DNA from: Fuscibacter oryzae
Lineage (GTDB): Bacteria; Pseudomonadota; Alphaproteobacteria; Rhodobacterales; Rhodobacteraceae
DNA length: 64,000 nt
Assembly: GCF_016765795.1 (NCBI RefSeq)
Contig: NZ_JAESVP010000001.1
Location: 372,001-436,000, forward strand
Reading direction: 5' to 3'
Translations under genes and position numbers: made by a program
Notes under the pieces: generated by a model
Told to the model about the DNA's origin: nothing
Databases searched by the model: none
The model's input: the letters and a program-made list of their open reading frames with translations, nothing else
Shown here: positions 15,976-24,937 of the stretch, in pieces
How positions within the stretch are numbered: the first letter of the stretch is position 1
How the letters are laid out: each line of letters opens with the position of its first letter

Positions 15976-18027
15976 TCAAGGCAGCGTAAGGGCCGCCGAC
16001 CGACAGGGTGCCTCCAGGAGTGCGGCAAGCTCCGGATCGAGGTGCAGCAAGCTGAGGGAGACACCGGCCATATCAAGCGAAGTGTAGTATGGCCCGACAA
16101 GGCAGCTGTGAACACCGATACCGCGAGCCTTGAGCCTTTGCCGGACGCGGCGCAGGATGATGTACAGCTCCATCGCCGGAGTGCTGCCCAGCGAATTGAC
16201 AAGCACCGCGACCTGATCCCCTTCTGACGGGTGCATTTCGGCGAGTATCCGGTCCAGCAGCAGATCCGCGCTTTCGTCGGCAGAGATCAGCTTTTGGCGC
16301 ACCACGCCCAGTTCGCCATGAACACCCACCCCGATTTCAATCTCATCCGGCCCAAGATCGAAGCTTGGTCTTCGGGTTTCGGGTGGGCTGCCCGGCTCCA
16401 GCGCCAGACCCATTGTATAGGTCCGGGCATTGGCGCGCCGCACAACGGACTCGCAGGTATCAAGCGGCATCATCCGGTCTGCCGCGGCGCCAGCAATCTT
16501 GAAGATGAAGACGTTACCCGCAACGCCGCGCCGCGCCGCCCGCGACTCGACCGGCGAAGAGGCGATGTCATCCGTCGTTATGATGGATCGGACAGCAATC
16601 TGCTCTTCGGCAGCCAGTTCGGCGGCCATGTCAAAGTTCATGACATCGCCTGAAAAGTTGCCATAGATATAAAGCACACCCGCCCCGCGATCCGCAAACT
16701 GGGTGGCGGCAAGGATCGGACCCGGCGGGGGCGATGCAAAAAGATTGCCGACAGCGGCAGCATCGGCAAGCCCACGCCCGACATATCCCCAAAAGCTGGG
16801 TTCATGCCCGGCACCGCCACCGATTACGATGCCAACTTTGCCTGCACGCGGGCCATCTTTCGCGACGATCGCGCGCGGCGTATCGGGCAGCGCCATGATC
16901 AACCGCTCATGTGCAAGCAGTGCGCCTTTAAGCGCTTCGTCCACCGCATCTTTCGGAGCGTTGATAAGCTTTTTCACATGATTGCGCGCCGGAAGCGGGG
17001 CCTGCGACGGAACGGCGCGGCGCGGCGCATCCTTGTAGCCCTCCGCCGTAAGAATACCGCGCCCGGTAACCGCATCCGTCACCAGAACATTGGCATGCCC
17101 CCCGCGCAAGGCGGCAAGGATTGCTGCAACCTTGTCAACCCCACCGGCCACGGCGATCCGCTGAGGGATACGCCGCAATGCCGCCAGATCGATGCCGATG
17201 GTGCGTTCGTGCATCGGTCCGATCACGGGTTCCCCCCGCGCATCAATGAACCGACCGACGATACTTCCAACCGCATCCTGATAATGCGCATGCTGTACCC
17301 CACCCTCCAGAAAGCCGCTGGTATGGATGGTGCTTTCCGGTCGGAGCGATGAAATCCCCATCACGATCCGGTCGGCCTCGGCCAGAATTGCGAGCTGTTC
17401 GGCAAGAACCGGTTCCTGCATCAGCATGCTGCGCATCACGGCAGAGGAAACGATGGCGGGCGCAGAGATCGGAATACTTCTGGCATTCAGCGCCTCGGCC
17501 ATTCGCGCGGCACATGCCTCTGGTGTCCAGGGAATTTTTGCCGTGGTGCCGCCGGTCGCCTGGATCACCCGCACATCCTGAAGGCCGGGGTGGTCCAGGG
17601 CCTCTGCCAAGGCAAGAACCGTGCGCCCCCAGGTTACGGCCAGCGTATCACCAGATTTGACAAAGCGCGTCAGCGCCTGCGCCCCCGCAGCCCCCAGCCG
17701 GGCGATCAATGGCCTGTCTCCGCCATCGGTTGGAATGACAAGGCAATCCTGCAAACCAAAATGGTCGCGCAGTGCCTGTGCGATGGACAAGGTGCGGAAC
17801 TTATCGGGATCAATCTCGATATTCACGATGCCGCGCGTGCGCGCATCGGCCAGATAGGCATTCACCGAAGGGCGCGACAATCCCATCTTTTCCGCGATAT
17901 CGCTTTGGGTCAGCCCCTCTTCGTAATAAAGCCACGCGGCCCACAGCAACGCATCGTCACCATAGCGCAATGGCATGGCGAAAACGGTGTCGCCGTCGCC
18001 TGCCTTGCTGATGGCGCGCGGCGCCAT
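15976..18027 (-). CDS. SorC-type transcription regulator fused to a DhaK (dihydroxyacetone kinase) domain
   Basis: A 683-residue fusion. Residues about 20-75 form a SorC/DeoR-type helix-turn-helix (EEGLTQSDIAEKMGLSRPSV); about 80-335 are the SorC sugar-binding domain (VTWGRTVLALAEAL, ATGGTTAK, GISSL); about 349-683 are a full DhaK domain. The DhaK ligand residues are kept: His408 in GGGAGHEP, Asp461 in NFSGD and His570 in GVGVHGE. Their spacings (53 and 109) equal those of E. coli His56, Asp109 and His218, the last forming the covalent bond to the ketose. It could be an active kinase subunit, a ketose sensor, or both. It overlaps the upstream DhaL stop by one base (TGATG). The likely job, control of this operon by ketose occupancy, is inference. 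Confidence 0.9.
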   Translation of the reverse strand: MAPRAISKAGDGDTVFAMPLRYGDDALLWAAWLYYEEGLTQSDIAEKMGLSRPSVNAYLADARTRGIVNIEIDPDKFRTLSIAQALRDHFGLQDCLVIPTDGGDRPLIARLGAAGAQALTRFVKSGDTLAVTWGRTVLALAEALDHPGLQDVRVIQATGGTTAKIPWTPEACAARMAEALNARSIPISAPAIVSSAVMRSMLMQEPVLAEQLAILAEADRIVMGISSLRPESTIHTSGFLEGGVQHAHYQDAVGSIVGRFIDARGEPVIGPMHERTIGIDLAALRRIPQRIAVAGGVDKVAAILAALRGGHANVLVTDAVTGRGILTAEGYKDAPRRAVPSQAPLPARNHVKKLINAPKDAVDEALKGALLAHERLIMALPDTPRAIVAKDGPRAGKVGIVIGGGAGHEPSFWGYVGRGLADAAAVGNLFASPPPGPILAATQFADRGAGVLYIYGNFSGDVMNFDMAAELAAEEQIAVRSIITTDDIASSPVESRAARRGVAGNVFIFKIAGAAADRMMPLDTCESVVRRANARTYTMGLALEPGSPPETRRPSFDLGPDEIEIGVGVHGELGVVRQKLISADESADLLLDRILAEMHPSEGDQVAVLVNSLGSTPAMELYIILRRVRQRLKARGIGVHSCLVGPYYTSLDMAGVSLSLLHLDPELAALLEAPCRSAALTLP

Positions 18028-18680
18028 CAGTTATGCCCGCCTGACAGATGCGGAGCCAATCCATCACGCAGGGCGGCAATGATGATTGCTGCCGATGCGG
18101 CTCCGGGGTCGACATGGCCAAGACTGCGCTCGGCCAAACGTGCCGCGCGCCCGACAGAGGCTGCCATGGCGCGTGTCGCATCGCGCCCCCCCTCGGCGGC
18201 GACAACGGCGCGATCAAGCCGCGCGAGTGGCCCTTCCGCCGCCAGGCTGGCGGCTCTGGCGGCGGGTGCCCAGACATCCATCATTGTCTTGTCGCCGGGC
18301 CGCGCCTTGCCCCTGTCTGCGATGCCTTCGGCAAAATCGCCGATAATCGCAGGCAATTCCTCTGCCGCAATCGTGGTTTGGCCAGCAAACCGTTGCCCTG
18401 CCCGCATGAAAGCACTTGCATAAAGTGGCCCGGATGTCGCCCCCACCGCATTCAGGAACGCGCGGGCTGCCACCGCGAACAAATCGCCCGCAGCGGTGCC
18501 ACGTGCTGCCGCCTCGGCACCAGATTGCACCACCATGGCAAAGCCATCGGCCATTGCCGTGCCATGGTCGGCATCGCCGATCGCACCATCCAGCGCCCCC
18601 AGTTCAACCCTGGCATCCGCCAGACGACGTGCAATCACACGAAACAGGAAGACGACTTGTTGGGCATCCAGTTGGGTCAT
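18027..18680 (-). CDS. DhaL-type dihydroxyacetone kinase subunit (partner of the SorC-DhaK fusion)
   Basis: A 217-residue all-helical nucleotide-binding subunit. The magnesium/ADP motif AIGDADHGTAMADGF holds the aspartates that bind two metal ions, and GATSGPLYASAF and RPGDKTMMDVWAPA are further DhaL signatures. It would phosphorylate the ketose held by a DhaK domain. ATG 18680 follows the pattern of the family; ten codons upstream are rejected. Its stop is joined to the fusion gene start, so this DhaL probably pairs with that protein. No PTS-like DhaM is in the window, which points to ATP rather than phosphoenolpyruvate as phosphate donor. Confidence 0.88.
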   Translation of the reverse strand: MTQLDAQQVVFLFRVIARRLADARVELGALDGAIGDADHGTAMADGFAMVVQSGAEAAARGTAAGDLFAVAARAFLNAVGATSGPLYASAFMRAGQRFAGQTTIAAEELPAIIGDFAEGIADRGKARPGDKTMMDVWAPAARAASLAAEGPLARLDRAVVAAEGGRDATRAMAASVGRAARLAERSLGHVDPGAASAAIIIAALRDGLAPHLSGGHN

Positions 18681-18738
18681 ATACGCACTTGGCCTTAAAC
18701 GCGGCCCCATGGCAAGGGCAGAGCCGGTTCGCGGCCCG

Positions 18739-19374
18739 TCAGGCCAGCCGCCGCAGCACCGAATGGCCCAGCGTGGTCAGGATCATGCAGCAAGAGGTTG
18801 CCCCGGCATCCAGCACGCCGCGCGACCGTTCGCCCAACCGGCTGGCCCGTCCGATCTTGGCCACCAGATCAATCGTGCTGTCGCGACCCTGTTCTGCGGC
18901 GGTGATCATGGCGGCAAGGGCGGGGGCAAAGCCCTGCGCCTTGGCGGCATCAAAGGCGGTGACGGCGGGAACCAGCGTGTCGATCAGAGTTTTGTCACCG
19001 ACCTGCGCATTGCCGACGCCCTGCACGCCCGCCAGCCCGGCGTTCAGCATGGCCGAAAAGGTTTCGGCATCAAGCTGATTGTGGCCTTTCAGCGCACCTG
19101 CCATGTCTTCGAACATCAAGCCATAAAGCGGCCCCATCGACCCGCCGATTTCCGACATCAGCACATCGGACAGAACCAGCATGGCGGCATCCAGAGTCAT
19201 GTCCTTGCCGTGAATACGCTCTGCCGTGCGGCCAAAGCCCTTGGCCATGTTGATGCCGTGGTCACCGTCCCCGATCTTGCCGTCAATTTCTGACAGCCAA
19301 GCCTTGTTGGCCACGATCACCTCGGCCAGTTCCTCGACAATGGCCGTCTGGCCCGCATTCGTGATTGCGTTCAT
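18739..19374 (-). CDS. dhaL: Dihydroxyacetone kinase subunit DhaL
   Basis: A 211-residue DhaL subunit with the metal/nucleotide motif EIDGKIGDGDHGINMAKGF, the IGGSMGPLYGLMF loop and VGDKTLIDTLVPA. It supplies the nucleotide for phosphorylating a ketose bound to the DhaK encoded just upstream. The ATG at 19374 is preceded by AGGGG; a TTG at 19395 overlapping dhaK is a less likely start. It is only a distant paralogue of the other DhaL in this operon, so the two subunits probably pair with different DhaK domains. Confidence 0.88.
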   Translation of the reverse strand: MNAITNAGQTAIVEELAEVIVANKAWLSEIDGKIGDGDHGINMAKGFGRTAERIHGKDMTLDAAMLVLSDVLMSEIGGSMGPLYGLMFEDMAGALKGHNQLDAETFSAMLNAGLAGVQGVGNAQVGDKTLIDTLVPAVTAFDAAKAQGFAPALAAMITAAEQGRDSTIDLVAKIGRASRLGERSRGVLDAGATSCCMILTTLGHSVLRRLA

Positions 19375-19391
19375 CTTGATCCCCTGATGCG

Positions 19392-20384
19392 TCAAAGTGC
19401 GGCCGAGGCGGTTTCGACATCAAGCAGCGCCTTCAGTTCGGCATCAAGTGCCATGACCGTCAGCGTCGCCCCCACCATTTCCAACGAGGTGAAATAGTTG
19501 CCGACCAGCGCCTTGTGGACCGTCATTCCCATGGCGGTCAGCCCGGTCTCGATCCGGTCAAAGATCACATAAAGCTCGTTCACCGGCGTCGCACCAAGGC
19601 CAGAGACCAGAACCGCCAGTTCGGTTCCGGCGGGCAAGGCGTGATCGTCCATTACGATCTTCAGCATGTCGTCGGCGACCTCGCTCGCGGTCTTCAACGC
19701 CTCAATCCTTGTGCCGGGTTCGCCGTGGTGGCCGATGCCCACCTCCATTGTGCCGGGTTCGATCTGGAAATTCGGGTGCCCCACGCCGGGCAGGGTGCAG
19801 GGTCCAAGGCCCACGCCGACCGACCGGCAGGCATCGATGGCCTTTTGCGCCGCCGCCTGCACTTCGGCCAGAGGCGCGCCGGTGGCTGCCTTGGCACCGC
19901 CGATCTTCCACATGAAAATTTCGCCCGCCACCCCGCGCCGCTTGGCGCGTTCATCTTGCGGCGCGGAACAGACGTCATCATTGGCGACGACGGTGGCCAC
20001 CTCGATCCCGTCCTTGGCAACCATGCGGGCCGCCATTTTCACGTTCATGTTGTCGCCCGCGTAATTGCCGTAAAGAACGGCAACACCTGCCCCGCCGTTG
20101 GCGGCCTTGATCGCATCGGCAAAACTTTTCGCCGTGGGCGAGGAGAACAGCTCCCCCACCGCCACCGCATCCACCATGTTGCGCCCGGCATAGCCGATGA
20201 ACGCAGGCTCGTGACCAGACCCGCCGCCGGTGACGATGCCCACACGGCCCGCCTTAGGGGCTGCGTTCGACACCACAACGCGCGGGTTTGCCGCATCCAG
20301 ATGCACCAGATCGCGGTGCGCCTTGACGAAACCTGCCACGGTTTCATCCACCAGATCGTCGGGATTGTTGATGAATCTTTGCAT
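19392..20384 (-). CDS. dhaK: Dihydroxyacetone kinase subunit DhaK
   Basis: A 330-residue DhaK subunit that binds a short-chain ketose covalently through a histidine. The key residues are His58 in GGGSGHEP, Asp111 in NYAGD and His220 in GIGHHGEP, at the same spacing as E. coli DhaK. ATG 20384 gives the usual MQRFINNPDD start; a GTG at 20396 that overlaps the SDR stop is an alternative. With DhaL downstream it makes a complete kinase. The context (ABC sugar importer, SDR) suggests a ketose from polyol oxidation, such as erythrulose or dihydroxyacetone, as substrate. Confidence 0.9.
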   Translation of the reverse strand: MQRFINNPDDLVDETVAGFVKAHRDLVHLDAANPRVVVSNAAPKAGRVGIVTGGGSGHEPAFIGYAGRNMVDAVAVGELFSSPTAKSFADAIKAANGGAGVAVLYGNYAGDNMNVKMAARMVAKDGIEVATVVANDDVCSAPQDERAKRRGVAGEIFMWKIGGAKAATGAPLAEVQAAAQKAIDACRSVGVGLGPCTLPGVGHPNFQIEPGTMEVGIGHHGEPGTRIEALKTASEVADDMLKIVMDDHALPAGTELAVLVSGLGATPVNELYVIFDRIETGLTAMGMTVHKALVGNYFTSLEMVGATLTVMALDAELKALLDVETASAAL

Positions 20385-20392
20385 GTTATCTC

Positions 20393-21151
20393 TCACTTCA
20401 CCGTATATCCGCCATCGACCAGCAGGTCGGCGCCATTGATCATCGCAGCCTCGGATGAGGCCAGGAACACCGCAGCCGCCGCGATTTCATGTGGTTCGGC
20501 AAAGCGGCCCATGGGAATCTGCGCCTTCATCGCCTCGCCTTTCGGCCCGTCCCATGCCTTGCGGCCAAGGTCGGTCAGAACCACCGTTGGCGAGATGGAA
20601 TTGACGGTAATCCCATGGCGGCCCCACTCCAGCGCCAGCGTCTTGGTCACGCCGAGAATACCGAATTTCGACGCGCAATAGGCCACATGACCATCAATCG
20701 CGACCGATCCGGCCTGACTGGCCAGATTGACGATCCGCCCGCCCTTGCCAGCGGCAATCATCGCGCGCCCCACGGCTTGGGCCATCAGAAAGCTGCCTGT
20801 CAGGTTGACGGCAATGGTGCGGTCCCATGCGGTGGCCGTCAATTCTTCGGCGGGGGCAAGGTCAACGATGCCCGCGCTGTTGACCAGAATATCGATCCCG
20901 CCCATCTCGGCCTGAACGGCGGCCACTGCGGCGCCAACGCTGGCCGCATCGGTGACGTTGCAGGTAAAGGCCCGCGCCCCGCTCAGGCCCGAAGCCTGTG
21001 CCGAGGCCGCCTCAAGGTTCATGTCCAGCAAGGCCACACGCGCGCCCTTGGCGGCAAAGGCCTGCGCAATCGCCGTGCCGATCCCCGAGGCAGCGCCGGT
21101 CACGACGGCAATCTTGCCGGCAAGTGAAAAGTCGAAAGTCGGAGGGGCCAT
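20393..21151 (-). CDS. SDR-family polyol dehydrogenase
   Basis: A 252-residue classical short-chain dehydrogenase. The NAD(P) motif TGAASGIG and DMN (aspartate after strand 2, favouring NAD) are near the N terminus; NSAG and the catalytic Ser-Tyr-Lys set (NLASQAGS, YCASK) follow. The C terminus ends GADLLVDGGYTVK as in sugar-alcohol dehydrogenases of the GolD/threitol dehydrogenase type. It would oxidise an imported polyol to the ketose that DhaK/DhaL phosphorylates. Its stop overlaps the alternative start of dhaK. Confidence 0.85.
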   Translation of the reverse strand: MAPPTFDFSLAGKIAVVTGAASGIGTAIAQAFAAKGARVALLDMNLEAASAQASGLSGARAFTCNVTDAASVGAAVAAVQAEMGGIDILVNSAGIVDLAPAEELTATAWDRTIAVNLTGSFLMAQAVGRAMIAAGKGGRIVNLASQAGSVAIDGHVAYCASKFGILGVTKTLALEWGRHGITVNSISPTVVLTDLGRKAWDGPKGEAMKAQIPMGRFAEPHEIAAAAVFLASSEAAMINGADLLVDGGYTVK

Positions 21152-21235
21152 GGGGTGTTCCTTGATGCTCGGGCCGTGGGTGGTGTGCCCCCGGGCCGGG
21201 GAGAGCGGCCCAGGAGCAATGCCGTCGTGGTCAGG

Positions 21236-22219
21236 TTACTGGCGAGCGGCCAGCAGCGCATCCACATTGTCGGCAGTCACAGGCGTCCATGGAACGCTGT
21301 ATTCCTTGGCCTTGCCGTCGGCCCAAGGCATGTCGGGATAGGCTGTCCAGATTTCCGACATCGGTTTGTAGTCGGGCAGCACCGCAGCAATCGCCAGATC
21401 CAGCGCGCCTTGGGCCTGTGCAGCCCCGTCTTGCAGGATTGACGCCATGTTGCCGTCCTTGACCGCGTGCAGCGCATCGGTCACGCCGTCGATACCGGCA
21501 ATGGCGAAGGATTTGGGGTCAAGACCTGCGGCCTTGACCGCCTCGATCGCGCCCAGCGCCATTTCGTCATTCTGGCCGATGATGCCGTTGATTTCGCCGG
21601 GATGGGCGGTCAGCCAGTTTTCCATCAGGGTCTGCGCTTCGGCGCGGCTCCAGTTCGCGGTCTGATCCTCCAGCACCTTCACATCGGGGCATTCGGCCAG
21701 GGCCTTCTTGTTGCCTTCCAGACGCTGGATCTGTGCCGATTGCCCAACCGGACCTTCGATGATGACGACGTTGCCTTTGCAGCCGATCTTGTCGAGGACG
21801 TATTTCGCCTCCATATAACCCGACTGCACGTCATCGGACCCGACATAGGCTGCCAGCTTGTCGCTGTTGACGCGGGTGTTCGACCCGAAAACCGGGATGT
21901 TGGCGGCAGCGGCGGCATCAACGGCGGCGGCACCGGCCTCGATGTCGATCGGAACGAAGATGATCGCATCAAACCCTTGGGTGATCATGGTTTCGAACTG
22001 ATCTTGCTGGGTCAGCGCGTCATATTTGCCATCGAACACGGTCACATCGACCAGACCCTGCTTGACCGCCGGGTGGTTTTGCAACGCTTGCGCCCAGATC
22101 TGCATGAACTCGGCGTTCAGGCCATAGACGGCGGCCCCGATCTTGGGCTTGTCGTCGGCGAAGGCCGCACCGGCCACAAGGGCCAGGGTGCTTGCCATTG
22201 TCAAAAGCTTCTTGGTCAT
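21236..22219 (-). CDS. Sugar ABC transporter periplasmic binding protein (RbsB type)
   Basis: A 327-residue exported binding protein. Signal peptide MTKKLLTMASTLALVAGAAFA is cut near residue 21. The two-lobed Peripla_BP_4 fold is shown by VDVTVFDGKYDALTQQDQFE and the IIGQNDEMALGAIEAVKAAG hinge region. It captures a pentose, tetritol or related polyol and delivers it to the permease encoded upstream. Ligand identity cannot be read. The three importer genes run ATPase, permease, binding protein. Confidence 0.88.
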   Translation of the reverse strand: MTKKLLTMASTLALVAGAAFADDKPKIGAAVYGLNAEFMQIWAQALQNHPAVKQGLVDVTVFDGKYDALTQQDQFETMITQGFDAIIFVPIDIEAGAAAVDAAAAANIPVFGSNTRVNSDKLAAYVGSDDVQSGYMEAKYVLDKIGCKGNVVIIEGPVGQSAQIQRLEGNKKALAECPDVKVLEDQTANWSRAEAQTLMENWLTAHPGEINGIIGQNDEMALGAIEAVKAAGLDPKSFAIAGIDGVTDALHAVKDGNMASILQDGAAQAQGALDLAIAAVLPDYKPMSEIWTAYPDMPWADGKAKEYSVPWTPVTADNVDALLAARQ

Positions 22220-22293
22220 TCGCGTTTTCCTCCCATGGATACGCTGGTTGTGTCGCCGGTGCCAATCGCCCCGGCTGTGGCAAGACAGGGTGA

Positions 22294-23289
22294 TCAGTCC
22301 TGCTTGTTCTTCGAGCGGTCCATCATGACGGCGGCGACGATCAGGACGCCCTTGATGACCTGCTGGTAGTAGGATTCGACCCCAAGCAGGTCGAGCCCAT
22401 TGTTCATGACGCCGATCAGCAGCGCACCGATCAGCGTGCCCGACACCCGGCCGATGCCGCCCGCAAGGCTGGTGCCGCCGATGACAACCGCCGCAATCGC
22501 ATCCAGCTCATAGGCGATACCCGCCTGGGGCAGGGCCGAGCCGGTGCGGGCGGCAAGGATGATGCCTGCAAGACCTGCAAGGCCACCCGAGATCACATAA
22601 ACCGCAAAGCGGATGCCGTTGACCGGCAGGCCGGAAACCTTGGCGGCATGGGGGTTGCCGCCCACCGCATAGACATGGCGGCCAAAACGGGTCTGGGTCA
22701 GGACGAAATGCGCCACGGCAAAGGTGCCTAGCAGCACAAAGATCGGAACCGGAACACCGAACAGGCTGCCTGTGCCGATCCAGCGAAAGCCCTCGGACAG
22801 GGCCGGAATGGGCCGCCCGCCGGAATAGAGCAGCGTCAGCCCCCGCGCCGCCGATAGCATGCCAAGCGTCGCAACGAAGGCGGGAACACGGAACCGCGCG
22901 ACGATTGTGCCCGACACACCGCCACAAGCCATGCCAACCACCAACCCGATGGCAATCGCCAACAGCGCAGGCCAGGGCGCACCCGGAATGAACCCGGTCG
23001 TGGCTGTGGTGGCGAACGACGAGGCCACAACCCCGGTCAGCGCGACCAGCGAGCCGACCGACAGGTCAATGCCCCGCGTCAGGATGACAAAGGTCATTCC
23101 GATGGCCAGCACCCCGTTGATCGAGGTTTGCCGCAACACGTTCAGGATGTTGCGCGTCGTCAGGAAGTTTTCGCTGATGAAGGTCAGCGTCACACAGGCC
23201 AGCGCAAGGGCGATAAGTATGCCATACTTTTGCGCAATCGCACCCGCCGTCAGGCGCGGGCCTGCCGTGGTCTGCTCGTTCCGTTCCAT
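22294..23289 (-). CDS. Sugar ABC transporter permease (RbsC type)
   Basis: A 331-residue inner-membrane permease of the BPD_transp_2 family with about ten hydrophobic segments. The signatures ILTRGIDLSVGS and the C-terminal AVVIGGTSLAGGIGRVSGTLIGALLIG are diagnostic of ribose/xylose/galactose-type permeases. It acts as a homodimer with the double-cassette ATPase encoded 29 bp upstream. Confidence 0.9.
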   Translation of the reverse strand: MERNEQTTAGPRLTAGAIAQKYGILIALALACVTLTFISENFLTTRNILNVLRQTSINGVLAIGMTFVILTRGIDLSVGSLVALTGVVASSFATTATTGFIPGAPWPALLAIAIGLVVGMACGGVSGTIVARFRVPAFVATLGMLSAARGLTLLYSGGRPIPALSEGFRWIGTGSLFGVPVPIFVLLGTFAVAHFVLTQTRFGRHVYAVGGNPHAAKVSGLPVNGIRFAVYVISGGLAGLAGIILAARTGSALPQAGIAYELDAIAAVVIGGTSLAGGIGRVSGTLIGALLIGVMNNGLDLLGVESYYQQVIKGVLIVAAVMMDRSKNKQD

Positions 23290-23318
23290 AGTCTTGATCC
23301 TCCCTCTGCGTCCCGCCT

Positions 23319-24797
23319 TCAGGCGGCAAGATGCAGCAATCGTTCTGCCGAAAGTTCCCCCCGGCGCAGTTCTCCGGCCATTTTGCCGTCTTTCAGGACG
23401 ATGACCCTGTCGGCCATTCCCAGAATCTCATCGGTTTCGGATGACACCATCAACACCGTGCCGCCCGCCTTGGCGAATTCGGACATCACCCGGTAAATCT
23501 CGCGTTTCGCGCCGACATCGACGCCCCGTGTCGGTTCGTCCAGCAACAGGATGCGCGGTTCGGTCAGGAACCATTTGCCAAGGACAACCTTTTGCTGGTT
23601 GCCGCCCGACAGGCTGGCCACCCCCAACGCATCGCTGGCGGTCTTGATGCGCAACTCCTCGATCATGCGGGCCGCCGAAGCGCCTTCGTTCGCGGCCTGC
23701 ATCACACCTGTCGGTGACAGGCGGTCCAGCGTGGCAAGGCAAAGATTGTCCCGCACACTTGCCGACAGGACAAGGCCCGAGCCTTTGCGGTCTTCGGTCA
23801 CATAGGCGATACCTGCTGCGATGGCATCAACCGGGGTGCCTATGGTCACGGGCTTGCCTGCCAGTTCAATACTGCCGCCCTTTGCATCAGACAGGCCGAA
23901 CAGACGGTCGAACACCTCGGTTCGCCCTGACCCCATCAGCCCGTATATCCCCAGAATCTCGCCCTTGTGAGCGGTGAATGAAATACCCCGCACCCCACGC
24001 GCCGCAGTCAGGTCGGTCACTTTCAGCGCCGGTTCCGGGCTGGGCGTATTGTCCTTGATGAACTCTTCTGTCAGGGGCCGCCCGACAATCAACTGGATCA
24101 ACTGATCCTTGTTGATATCGGCAATCGCGCCGTCCTGCACAAAACGGCCATCGCGGAACACGGTATAGCTGTCGGCGATGGCAAAGATTTCAGACAGGCG
24201 GTGGCTTACGTAAATCACGCCCTTGCCACGCTGTTTCAGCATGGCGATGGCGGCGAACAGATACTCTGCCTCCGCCTCGCCCAAGGCGCTGGTGGGTTCG
24301 TCCAGAATGATGACCTCGGCGTCATAGCTCAGCGCCTTGGCAATCTCGACCAATTGGGTCTGCGCCACGGTCAGGTCCATCATCAGCGAAGTGGCGCGGA
24401 TGGCAAAGCCGAAACCGTCCAACAGATCCTGCGTCTGACGGTTCAGGGTGGCAAAGTCGATGCGGCCAAAGCTGCGCAGCGGTTCGCGCCCCATGTAGAT
24501 GTTTTCGGCAACCGTCATGGCGGGCACCGGCGACAGCTCTTGCTCGACCATGGCGATGCCGTTGGCCAGCGCCTCTGCCGGACTGCTAAAGGAAACCTCG
24601 CGGCCATTGCGCCGGATCACGCCACCGTCGCGCTGCTGGATGCCCATGACGATGGTCAGAAAGGTGGATTTTCCAGCCCCGTTGCCGCCACACAACGCAT
24701 GAACCGATCCTGCCTGAAGTCGGAAACGACCATCGCGCAGCGCCGGAACGCCGGAAAAGCTTTTGGCGAGGTCAGTGACCTCGAGTACTGGCTGCAT
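23319..24797 (-). CDS. Sugar ABC transporter ATP-binding protein (RbsA type)
   Basis: A 492-residue protein with two tandem ABC cassettes. The first has Walker A GGNGAGKST and Walker B VIILDEPTSALGE; the second keeps LSGGNQQKVVLGKW and Walker B ILLLDEPTRGVDVGAKREIY but has a degenerate Walker A (YGLMGSGRTE), as usual in RbsA. ATG 24797 follows GGGGGGAGAC. It is the first gene of the polyol operon, with AT-rich promoter DNA upstream. Confidence 0.9.
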   Translation of the reverse strand: MQPVLEVTDLAKSFSGVPALRDGRFRLQAGSVHALCGGNGAGKSTFLTIVMGIQQRDGGVIRRNGREVSFSSPAEALANGIAMVEQELSPVPAMTVAENIYMGREPLRSFGRIDFATLNRQTQDLLDGFGFAIRATSLMMDLTVAQTQLVEIAKALSYDAEVIILDEPTSALGEAEAEYLFAAIAMLKQRGKGVIYVSHRLSEIFAIADSYTVFRDGRFVQDGAIADINKDQLIQLIVGRPLTEEFIKDNTPSPEPALKVTDLTAARGVRGISFTAHKGEILGIYGLMGSGRTEVFDRLFGLSDAKGGSIELAGKPVTIGTPVDAIAAGIAYVTEDRKGSGLVLSASVRDNLCLATLDRLSPTGVMQAANEGASAARMIEELRIKTASDALGVASLSGGNQQKVVLGKWFLTEPRILLLDEPTRGVDVGAKREIYRVMSEFAKAGGTVLMVSSETDEILGMADRVIVLKDGKMAGELRRGELSAERLLHLAA

Positions 24798-24865
24798 GTC
24801 TCCCCCCTCGGCGTCAAAAATCATCAGATATTCGACATATGTAAAACTACGCGTCTTTCGATTTA

Positions 24866-24877
24866 TGTCAATATGAC
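24866..24877 (-). promoter_or_regulatory. Candidate -35 box with overlapping inverted repeat ahead of the polyol operon
   Basis: On the minus strand TTGACA (24871-24866) overlaps the 11-base inverted repeat GTCA-ATA-TGAC at 24867-24877. The repeat is a possible site for the SorC-DhaK regulator or another repressor. No strong -10 box is at standard spacing. Confidence 0.35.
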
Positions 24878-24931
24878 TCTGACTTTTGATAAATCGCCGA
24901 AGGGATCCAATTAATATATTGATTTATTTAT

Positions 24932-24937
24932 ATTATA
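24932..24937 (-). promoter_or_regulatory. TATAAT -10 box candidate for the polyol operon
   Basis: A consensus TATAAT on the minus strand, 135 bases ahead of the ABC ATPase start, inside AT-rich DNA. No good -35 hexamer lies 16-18 bases upstream, so an activator may be needed if it is used. Confidence 0.35.
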
